The notes under the pieces were generated by a model. That model saw only the letters and a list, made by a program, of their open reading frames with translations, had not been told where the DNA came from and did no database searches. The translations under genes and the position numbers were made by a program. A stretch of DNA of 6,279 nt from positions 1 to 6,279 of the forward strand of contig CALADR010000014.1 in the NCBI GenBank assembly GCA_937890845.1, read 5' to 3'. Positions 1-5,711 of this stretch are shown one piece after another. Each line of letters begins with the position of its first letter. Position 1 is the first letter of the stretch. The DNA is from an uncultured Bacteroidales bacterium. Its GTDB lineage: Bacteria > Bacteroidota > Bacteroidia > Bacteroidales > UBA932.

Positions 1-1
1 G

Positions 2-532
2 TACAAGCATAATATTGTGGAGTGTGATGCTCAGCTTGAGAAATATAAGGCACAGGTGGATAATGTGGCAAACAGCCGCGAGTACGATTCTCTGAACAAG
101 GAAATAGAAAATCAGGAACTGCTCAGGGCTATTGCGGAGAAGAATATCAGCGAAACAAAGGAACTGGTATCTTCAAAGAAGCATGAGCTAGAGGATCTCA
201 AGAGCAGGATATCTGTTAAAAATGACGATCTTAAAGCAAAGAAGCAGGAACTTTCTACAATTGTTGAGTCAACTTCAAAGGAAGAGTCAAGGCTTCGTGC
301 AGACAGAGATGCCTGCGCTGAGAAAATAGACGCCAGGACAATGAGTGCGTATGAGCGTATCAGAAGCAGTTGCAATAATCATCTTGCAGTAGTTTCCGTG
401 TTCAATGGAGATTCTTGTGGAGGTTGCTTCAATACAATCCCTCCACAGAGGCTTGTTGATATAGCTTCAAACAAGAAAATGATTATTTGTGAGTATTGCG
501 GCAGAATTCTCGTTAATCCGGATTTTGAATAG
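2..532 (+). CDS. C4-type zinc ribbon, coiled-coil protein (5' partial)
   Basis: This is the C-terminal 176 codons of a gene that starts left of the window. The frame is open back to base 2, and the GTG at 17 is an internal Val codon, not a credible start. Numbering residues from that GTG, about 1-105 are Glu/Lys/Ser-rich with heptad-like spacing and read as a long coiled coil; the segment around SREYDSLNKEIE is typical of the family. A C-terminal zinc ribbon follows: CGGC (Cys134, Cys137), the conserved NTIPPQR stretch, then CEYCGR (Cys158, Cys161). This matches the C4-type zinc ribbon family (zf-RING_7), whose Bacteroidota members are usually about 250 residues, so roughly the first third is missing. 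The family's role is poorly defined; nucleic-acid or protein scaffolding is only a guess. The stop lies 6 nt before dnaB, so the two genes are probably co-transcribed. The family call is firm, the function is not. Confidence 0.92.
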   Translation, partial: YKHNIVECDAQLEKYKAQVDNVANSREYDSLNKEIENQELLRAIAEKNISETKELVSSKKHELEDLKSRISVKNDDLKAKKQELSTIVESTSKEESRLRADRDACAEKIDARTMSAYERIRSSCNNHLAVVSVFNGDSCGGCFNTIPPQRLVDIASNKKMIICEYCGRILVNPDFE

Positions 533-538
533 TCGGTT

Positions 539-2065
539 ATGGCAGATGAGGTAAAAAGGAGAACCTCTCGCAAGAAAGATTCTGTCAATCTTGAAACACT
601 TGGGCTTGAGATGGGTAATAAACCTCCTCAAGCTCTTGATGTTGAAGAGGCTGTCATAGGAGCGCTCCTTGTTGAGCCCAGCTGTGTGGATGAGGCGATG
701 GAAGAGCTTACGCCGTCCTGTTTCTACAGCGAAAAGCACAGGCTGATTTTTGAGGCTATGGTCTCATTGGTAAATGAGCATTCTCCTATTGACTTGCTTA
801 CAGTATCGCAGAAACTGAAGGCTTCCGGTAATCTTGAGATTGTCGGAGGCTCTATTGTACTTGCACAACTGACACAGAAAGTCGGTGCGGCAGCGCATAT
901 TGAAGTATATATCAAAATCCTTAAACAGAAAGGAATACAGAGGGATCTCATTACAGCTTCTTATGATATTCTGAAAACATCGTACAATGATGCTGTTAAT
1001 GTAGATGATCTTATAGACACAGCGCAGACCAAGATTTTTTCTGCCATACAGAACAATGTCAAGAAGGATGTACAGGAAATCGGATCTGTCATAAATCAGG
1101 CTATCCAGGAAATAGAGAGTCTTCAGAACAGTGCCGGGCTCAGTGGAGTACCTTCTGGTTTTCCTTCAATAGACAAGGTTACATTGGGATGGCAGCCTTC
1201 GGATCTTATCATTTTGGCTGCACGTCCGTCTGTCGGAAAAACCGCATTTGTGCTTAATATAGCCAGGAATGCCGCTGTCGATCACAACAAGCCGGTGGCT
1301 TTCTTTTCTTTGGAAATGCCTGCCATCCAGCTTGCAAAGCGTATGATGGTGACTGAGACCGGGCTCGAGGCGGATAAAATTAAAGGAGGACAGAAATTGG
1401 AGCCTTATGAGTGGAAGCAGTTGGAGGAAAAACTTAAAAATCTGGCCAAGGCACCGCTTTATATAGACGATACTCCGTCACTTCCGGTTATGGAGTTCCG
1501 CTCTAAAGTGAAAAGGCTTGTCAAGCAGAAGGGCGTGAAACTGGTCATAGTCGATTATCTTCAGTTGATGCAGGGGCCTTCAGAGTTGAGGGGAATGCGT
1601 GAGCAGGAAGTTGCAGCTATATCCAGGACTCTTAAGGCTACTGCAAAAGAGATGAATGTGCCTATAATTGCCCTTTCACAGCTCAGCCGTCAGGCTGTCC
1701 AGAGGACAGGAAGCAACAACAGACCGCAGCTTAGTGACTTGAGAGAGTCCGGATCAATAGAGCAGGATGCTGATATGGTTCTGTTTATTCACAGGTATGA
1801 TTATCAGGGCCTTTCTGATAATCCTGAAGATGTCGGCAAGACTTCTTTGATTATAGCCAAGCACAGAAATGGTCAAATCGGAGAGATTGATATGATGTTC
1901 CGTGCTTCAGAAGTACGATTCGTAGATATGTCTGATACTTTGGTTGGAGGAATTGGCGATATGACATTTGCTTCGGCAATGAATGATGACGGAGCTCCGT
2001 TCGGCCCTCCGGGTGATTTTCCTGCCGGTGTTTCAGATTTTGGGGTGAACCCTGATTTTATGTAA
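539..2065 (+). CDS. dnaB: Replicative DNA helicase DnaB
   Basis: This hexameric, ATP-driven helicase unwinds the parental duplex at the replication fork and recruits primase. The product has 508 residues. The N-terminal DnaB domain spans about 29-131, a linker helix region follows, and the RecA-like motor covers about 202-460. Visible motor motifs are Walker A ARPSVGKT (228-235, Lys234), the catalytic-Glu segment FSLEM (Glu259), Walker B LVIVDYLQ (Asp339), the ALSQLSR sensor (Gln381), the DLRESGSIEQDAD motif (400-412), and KHRNG with the probable arginine finger Arg443. Walker A has Val where many homologues have Met, a conservative change. No intein interrupts the motor. The last 40 or so residues form a Gly/Pro/Asp/Phe-rich tail beyond the helicase fold. 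The ATG at 539 puts a short basic segment (KRRTSRKK) before the N-terminal domain. No Shine-Dalgarno site precedes it. The gene is intact. Confidence 0.98.
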   Translation: MADEVKRRTSRKKDSVNLETLGLEMGNKPPQALDVEEAVIGALLVEPSCVDEAMEELTPSCFYSEKHRLIFEAMVSLVNEHSPIDLLTVSQKLKASGNLEIVGGSIVLAQLTQKVGAAAHIEVYIKILKQKGIQRDLITASYDILKTSYNDAVNVDDLIDTAQTKIFSAIQNNVKKDVQEIGSVINQAIQEIESLQNSAGLSGVPSGFPSIDKVTLGWQPSDLIILAARPSVGKTAFVLNIARNAAVDHNKPVAFFSLEMPAIQLAKRMMVTETGLEADKIKGGQKLEPYEWKQLEEKLKNLAKAPLYIDDTPSLPVMEFRSKVKRLVKQKGVKLVIVDYLQLMQGPSELRGMREQEVAAISRTLKATAKEMNVPIIALSQLSRQAVQRTGSNNRPQLSDLRESGSIEQDADMVLFIHRYDYQGLSDNPEDVGKTSLIIAKHRNGQIGEIDMMFRASEVRFVDMSDTLVGGIGDMTFASAMNDDGAPFGPPGDFPAGVSDFGVNPDFM

Positions 2066-2075
2066 GAGAAGATTT

Positions 2076-2903
2076 ATGAATAAATTATTGACCGTCTTTA
2101 TAGCTTTGCAGGTTTTTGCATTCTCTGCTGTCGGGCAGAGTATTGTCAATGCCGGCAGTACTGGAGGCTGTATTCCGGTCAGATCTCTTTCTGAGGACAG
2201 TCTTGCATTCGCAGCAGGTGAACGTCTGAAGTTTACTATGCACTATGAGTGGGGGACACTTGATTCAGATGTAGGATGGGCCACTGTAGGTATTGATACA
2301 GTAAGATTCAACGGACAGAAAGCTTTCCATTGCTCTGCTTATGGCAGGACTACAAAACTTTATGATTTTTTCTTCAAGGTAAGGGAAGACTTTCAGTCAT
2401 GGTTTACAGTTGACGGGCTTGTACCTTTGAAATTTACGCGGAATACTAATGAAGGTAAATATGAAGCTCGTAACGTGTATTCTTATATGTGGGATGCCGC
2501 CGATTCATCCAGTATAGCTGCTGATGTATATACTACTACAAGTGGTCACCGTTACGTCGCAATGCCTTTGGACAAGTGTACATTTGATCTTCCTGCATTG
2601 TTTTTCTTTGCCAGGAATATGGATTTTTCAAAGGTTGAGCCAAATGTCAAATATCCAATGACTTTTGCCATTGATGATGATATATATAATGTGTATTTCA
2701 TATTACGAGGTAGAGAGGTTAAAAAAGTCAAAGGCTTCGGGACCGTCATTACAGGAGATGAGGATTTGTCAGTCTGGATATCAGATGATGAGAACAGAAT
2801 CCCTGTCCTGTTTGAGGCACCTATATTAGTTGGGGTAGCCTCCGGCAGACTTGACAGTTATTCAGGGCTGAAACATCCGTTCAGCTCTTTGGTAAGAAAT
2901 TGA
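2076..2903 (+). CDS. Secreted DUF3108 domain protein
   Basis: This 275-residue protein is predicted to be exported. Lys3 is followed by a hydrophobic stretch (about 4-17) and a signal peptidase I site, probably AVG|Q after residue 20. There is no lipobox cysteine at the cleavage site, so it is not an obvious lipoprotein. The mature part fits DUF3108: an opening FAAGERLKFTMHYEWG segment (45-60) with a following GWATV, a central stretch rich in aromatic residues and beta structure, and the characteristic closing segment SDDENRIPVLFEAP (236-249) followed by ILVG and a Leu/Tyr/Gly-rich end. DUF3108 proteins are periplasmic or outer-membrane-associated and have no established biochemical role. The ATG lies 10 nt after the dnaB stop, behind a purine-rich GAGAAGA that may be a weak ribosome site. 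The gene sits between dnaB and rseC; nothing in it ties it to either replication or Rnf. Confidence 0.9.
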   Translation: MNKLLTVFIALQVFAFSAVGQSIVNAGSTGGCIPVRSLSEDSLAFAAGERLKFTMHYEWGTLDSDVGWATVGIDTVRFNGQKAFHCSAYGRTTKLYDFFFKVREDFQSWFTVDGLVPLKFTRNTNEGKYEARNVYSYMWDAADSSSIAADVYTTTSGHRYVAMPLDKCTFDLPALFFFARNMDFSKVEPNVKYPMTFAIDDDIYNVYFILRGREVKKVKGFGTVITGDEDLSVWISDDENRIPVLFEAPILVGVASGRLDSYSGLKHPFSSLVRN

Positions 2904-2911
2904 AAAAATAA
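2898..2911 (+). promoter_or_regulatory. A-rich leader before rseC (copy 1 of 14-bp repeat)
   Basis: AATTGAAAAAATAA overlaps the TGA stop of the DUF3108 gene and ends 4 nt before the rseC start. Exactly the same 14 bases lie before rnfD at 5689-5702. In Bacteroidota, A-rich unstructured leaders are thought to take over from Shine-Dalgarno pairing, so this is most simply a translation-initiation region. A specific regulator site is possible but unproven. Confidence 0.45.
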
Positions 2912-2915
2912 TGTT

Positions 2916-3338
2916 ATGGCTGGAAAAAAGGAAATATCGCATATTGGCAGGGTGGTAGAGATGACACCGGAGTTCACTACGGTAGAAATAATATCATCGT
3001 CTGCCTGTTCTGCCTGTCATGCAAAGGGATTATGCGGGATGTCAGAGGAAAAAGTCAAGGCAATATCCGTTCCTACAGATCCTTACGCTACATGGAATGT
3101 CGGAGATGAAGTCAAGGTGATGCTCAAGCAGTCTATGGGACTCAAGGCTGTGTGGATATCTTATGTGATTCCTTTGATCATCCTAATGATTTTAATATTA
3201 ACTTTGTCGGCCGTTGGCGTGAATGAAGTCTGCGCCGGACTGACTGCAGTCGGCGGTGTCGCCATTTATTACCTGGTTATATACCTGATGAGAAACAGGC
3301 TTGCAGACGAGTTCGTATTTTATATTAAGGAAAAGTGA
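2916..3338 (+). CDS. rseC: RseC/MucC family (SoxR-reducing system) membrane protein
   Basis: This small inner-membrane protein has 140 residues. The cytosolic N-terminal part (1-76) carries the family's cysteine motif, Cys31-x2-Cys34-x5-Cys40 followed by Gly, within CSACHAKGLCG, then a beta-rich segment ending in VGDEVKV. Two hydrophobic helices follow, about 77-100 (including SYVIPLIILMILILTL) and 103-125, and a short charged tail ends at 140. This is the layout of RseC (PF04246), which in enterobacteria acts with the Rsx/Rnf complex to keep SoxR reduced. In Bacteroidales it commonly sits directly before rnfB, as here, so a role in assembling or tuning the Rnf complex is a reasonable inference; a SoxR partner is not shown. 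Only three cysteines are in the motif, plus Cys106 inside the second helix. The ATG at 2916 comes 12 nt after the previous stop. Confidence 0.93.
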   Translation: MAGKKEISHIGRVVEMTPEFTTVEIISSSACSACHAKGLCGMSEEKVKAISVPTDPYATWNVGDEVKVMLKQSMGLKAVWISYVIPLIILMILILTLSAVGVNEVCAGLTAVGGVAIYYLVIYLMRNRLADEFVFYIKEK

Positions 3339-3347
3339 AAAAACTAA
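3334..3347 (+). promoter_or_regulatory. A-rich leader before rnfB (variant of the repeat)
   Basis: AGTGAAAAAACTAA overlaps the rseC stop codon (TGA at 3336-3338) and shares the TG plus six-A core followed by TAA with the leaders of rseC and rnfD. It has one inserted C and a different left edge. Its A run ends 15 nt before the rnfB ATG. It is probably a low-structure translation-initiation leader. The resemblance to the other two is weaker than theirs to each other. Confidence 0.35.
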
Positions 3348-3358
3348 TTTAATCATAT

Positions 3359-4318
3359 ATGACGACAACAATTATCTGGACTATTGCGATCATCACTCTG
3401 CTGGGTGTTGTGCTTGCGGTGGTCCTTTACCTTGTGGCAGAAAAGTTCAAGGTAGAGGAAGATCCGCGCATTGATGAGGTGGAGAAGGTGATGCCTGGTG
3501 CAAACTGTGGAGGCTGCGGATTTGCCGGATGCCGCGCGTTTGCACAATCTTGCGTCGAGTCTATGAACCTGGACAACAATTACTGTCCGGTAGGAGGAAA
3601 TGACGTTATGAAGAAGGTCGCTGAGACTCTCGGTCTCGAGGTCAAGGAGAAAGCTCCAATGGTGGCTGTGGTAAGGTGTAACGGTACTTGCGAGAACCGT
3701 CCTAAGGTCAATGAGTATGGCGGATACCAGTCTTGCAAAGTGAAGGCTGCCCTTTATAGCGGAGACACAGGATGTTTCTATGGATGTCTCGGATGCGGAG
3801 ACTGTGTTGCAGCCTGTCAGTTCGGTGCCATTTCAATGGATCCTGTCACAGGTCTTCCTGTAGTTGACGAGGAGAAATGTACTGCCTGCGGTGCTTGTGC
3901 CAAGGCTTGTCCTAAGAGAATCATCGAAATCAGGAACAAGGGGCCTAAGAATCGCCGTGTGTTTGTATCTTGTGTCAATATGGAGAAAGGCGCTGTTGCC
4001 CGAAAGGCCTGCAAGGCAGCATGTATCGGCTGTGGAAAGTGTGAGAAGGCATGTCCGTTCGGTGCTATCAAAGTTGAACACAATGTAGCTTATATCGATT
4101 TTGAAAAATGTAAGCTTTGCCGTAAATGTGTCGTTGAGTGCCCTACAGGAGCTATACACGACGTGAATTTCCCTACACCTCCTGTAAAGCCGGCTCCTAA
4201 GCCAGCAGCAGCTGTAAAACCTGCTGTTGCACAGACTGCAGAGAACCAGGTAGCGCAGCCAGAGGCTGGAACGGAAGCGAAGAAAGTTGAATCAGATGTC
4301 AAGAAAGAGGAGAAATAG
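3359..4318 (+). CDS. rnfB: Rnf electron transport complex subunit RnfB (ferredoxin-type, long form)
   Basis: RnfB is the subunit thought to receive electrons from reduced ferredoxin and pass them into the Rnf complex. The product has 319 residues. One N-terminal transmembrane helix (about 5-26) anchors it. The Fes domain follows: Cys50-x2-Cys53-x4-Cys58 and a later Cys76, within ANCGGCGFAGC. Next come Cys107, Cys111, Cys126 and Cys139, which could bind another cluster. Four ferredoxin-type CxxCxxCxxxC sets start at Cys143, Cys174, Cys222 and Cys251 and end at Cys153, Cys184, Cys232 and Cys261, so up to six 4Fe-4S clusters are possible. Residues from about 272 to the end are a Pro/Ala/Lys-rich tail with a charged end (VKKEEK). 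The short enterobacterial form (about 190 residues) has fewer clusters. The ATG at 3359 leaves just enough room for the membrane anchor. The stop lies 3 nt before rnfC, which implies coupled translation. Confidence 0.97.
   Translation: MTTTIIWTIAIITLLGVVLAVVLYLVAEKFKVEEDPRIDEVEKVMPGANCGGCGFAGCRAFAQSCVESMNLDNNYCPVGGNDVMKKVAETLGLEVKEKAPMVAVVRCNGTCENRPKVNEYGGYQSCKVKAALYSGDTGCFYGCLGCGDCVAACQFGAISMDPVTGLPVVDEEKCTACGACAKACPKRIIEIRNKGPKNRRVFVSCVNMEKGAVARKACKAACIGCGKCEKACPFGAIKVEHNVAYIDFEKCKLCRKCVVECPTGAIHDVNFPTPPVKPAPKPAAAVKPAVAQTAENQVAQPEAGTEAKKVESDVKKEEK
4308..4312 (+). promoter_or_regulatory. Shine-Dalgarno-like site for rnfC
   Basis: AGGAG lies 9 nt before the rnfC ATG, inside the last codons of rnfB (the Glu-Glu-Lys end). 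It is the only textbook ribosome site in the window; the other start codons have A-rich or featureless leaders. It supports the ATG at 4322. Since GAG and AAA codons for an acidic/basic tail give such a sequence easily, chance is possible. Confidence 0.5.
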
Positions 4319-4321
4319 ACT

Positions 4322-5686
4322 ATGAAGACATTTTCAATAGGTGGAGTCCATCCTAATGACAAGAAAATATCTGCGGACAGCAAGATTGAGATACTGCCTG
4401 TGCCAAAAACAGTCTATATCTCAATGGCCCAGCATCTTGGTGGTCCTGCAAAAGCTATTGTGGCAGCAGGTGACAAGGTGAAGACAGGACAGGTAATAGG
4501 TGAGCCTACAGGTTTTATTTCTGCATTTGTACACTCATCTGTAACAGGAACAGTAAAGTCAGTAGGCCTGCGCAAGGATCTGGCAGGAATACCAGTCGTA
4601 CATGTAGAGATAGAGACAGAAGCTGACGAGTGGGCAGATGGTATAGATACTTCTGATACACTTGTTACGGAAATACCTCAGGACAAGCAGTTTATTCTGG
4701 ACAGAATAAAGAGCAACGGAGTAGTCGGACTCGGTGGAGCCACTTTCCCTGCCCATGTAAAGCTTTGTCCTCCACCGGACAAGAAGGCCGAGTGCCTGAT
4801 TCTTAATGGTGCCGAGTGTGAACCTTACCTTACTTCCGATTACAGGATAATGCTGGAGAAGACCAGCCAGATAGTGGTAGGTGCAGCTTTGATGAAGAAA
4901 GTTCTCGGAGTGGGACGTGCCGTAATTGGAATCGAGGAGAATAAGCCTGCTGCCATAAAGGCAATGTCTGATGCAGTAGCTTCCCTTAAGTCAAAATCTT
5001 CAGACTATCAGGGTATTGAAGTAATGGTACTTAAGAAGAAATATCCTCAGGGAGGTGAAAAACAGCTTATTGATGCAGTTATGCGCAGACAGGTAAAGTC
5101 AATGGGACTTCCTATAGATGTCGGAGCAGTGGTTCAGAATGTTGCTACATCTCTGGCCGTCTATGATGCTGTGCAGAAGAATATGCCTCTTATAACAAAT
5201 ACTTTGACTGTTACAGGAGACTGTCTTCCTTCAGACAGACAGAAGAATTACCTGTTCCGTATCGGTTTTCCTCTTTCTTATATTGCAGAATATAACGGAG
5301 GAGTGCCGGAGGCTGCTGCCAAGATTGTCAGCGGTGGTCCTATGATGGGAAAGGCAGTCGCCAATTTCGATGCAGCTACGCTTAAAGGTTCTTCTTCCAT
5401 ATTGTATTTTACTGAGGAGCAGACCAGAAGGCAGCCGGAGTCAAATTGTATCCGTTGTGGAAAATGTGCGGAAGCCTGCCCTATGGGACTTGAGCCGTTC
5501 CTTCTGAACAAGCTTGCACGCAACGGTATGATGCCTGAACTTGAGGAAAATGCCATCCAGGACTGTATAGAATGCGGATGCTGTCTGTACAGCTGTCCTG
5601 CAAACATTCCTCTTCTGGATACCATCAGAATAGCTAAAGGAGAGGTAATCCGTGCTATCAGAGCGCGTACTGCCCCTAAAAAGTAA
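4322..5686 (+). CDS. rnfC: Rnf electron transport complex subunit RnfC
   Basis: RnfC is the peripheral cytosolic subunit carrying FMN, the NAD(H) site and two 4Fe-4S clusters; it exchanges electrons between NAD(H) and the rest of Rnf. The 454-residue product opens with the Rnf-specific GGVHP motif (7-11) and a barrel-sandwich domain (about 4-100) with GDKVKTGQVIG (50-60). The Complex I 51-kDa-like domain follows (about 125-270): GLGGATFPAH (136-145) and NGAECEPYLTSDYR (162-175) are the flavin/NADH-binding segments, and KKYPQGGEKQL (239-249) is also conserved. An SLBB-like region follows, then two ferredoxin sets: Cys376, 379, 382, 386 and Cys415, 418, 421, 425 (Cys420 is an extra cysteine). 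It ends soon after, so it is the short form without the long repetitive C-terminal extension of enterobacterial RnfC. The ATG at 4322 is set by the GGVHP position and the AGGAG site. The gene is complete. Confidence 0.98.
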   Translation: MKTFSIGGVHPNDKKISADSKIEILPVPKTVYISMAQHLGGPAKAIVAAGDKVKTGQVIGEPTGFISAFVHSSVTGTVKSVGLRKDLAGIPVVHVEIETEADEWADGIDTSDTLVTEIPQDKQFILDRIKSNGVVGLGGATFPAHVKLCPPPDKKAECLILNGAECEPYLTSDYRIMLEKTSQIVVGAALMKKVLGVGRAVIGIEENKPAAIKAMSDAVASLKSKSSDYQGIEVMVLKKKYPQGGEKQLIDAVMRRQVKSMGLPIDVGAVVQNVATSLAVYDAVQKNMPLITNTLTVTGDCLPSDRQKNYLFRIGFPLSYIAEYNGGVPEAAAKIVSGGPMMGKAVANFDAATLKGSSSILYFTEEQTRRQPESNCIRCGKCAEACPMGLEPFLLNKLARNGMMPELEENAIQDCIECGCCLYSCPANIPLLDTIRIAKGEVIRAIRARTAPKK

Positions 5687-5688
5687 TG

Positions 5689-5702
5689 AATTGAAAAAAT
5701 AA
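5689..5702 (+). promoter_or_regulatory. A-rich leader before rnfD (copy 2 of 14-bp repeat)
   Basis: AATTGAAAAAATAA lies entirely within the 25-nt gap between rnfC and rnfD, ending 9 nt before the rnfD ATG. It is identical to the leader of rseC at 2898-2911. Here it does not include the upstream stop codon, so the identity is not explained by a shared stop. It is probably a translation-initiation leader. Confidence 0.45.
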
Positions 5703-5711
5703 CTGACAACA

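Noticed and set aside
17..19. GTG as the start codon of the first gene
   Set aside because: The frame continues open to the window's left edge and the visible protein lacks the first part of the family's usual length, so this is an internal Val codon.
1220..1260. Possible intein or insertion at the DnaB Walker A site, a common intein location
   Set aside because: The Walker A segment and following motifs are continuous and the protein has normal length; there is no inserted domain.
2880..2915. Bacteroidota-type promoter (TTTG at -33, TAnnTTTG at -7) before rseC
   Set aside because: A TTTG occurs near 2888, but no TAnnTTTG follows at suitable spacing; the TAATGTTA near the start is too poor a match.
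3817..4159. Two overlapping - strand open frames and a + strand alternate frame inside rnfB
   Set aside because: They are by-products of the cysteine- and glycine-rich rnfB codons; none has a family resemblance, and rnfB itself is fully explained.
4172..4318. Pro/Ala/Lys-rich rnfB tail as a tandem repeat
   Set aside because: KPAPKPAAAVKPAV repeats amino acid types but not a regular DNA unit; it is better described as a low-complexity tail.
5687..5711. Transcription terminator between rnfC and rnfD
   Set aside because: The 25-nt gap has an A run but no inverted repeat and no T run on the + strand, so it does not look like an intrinsic terminator.
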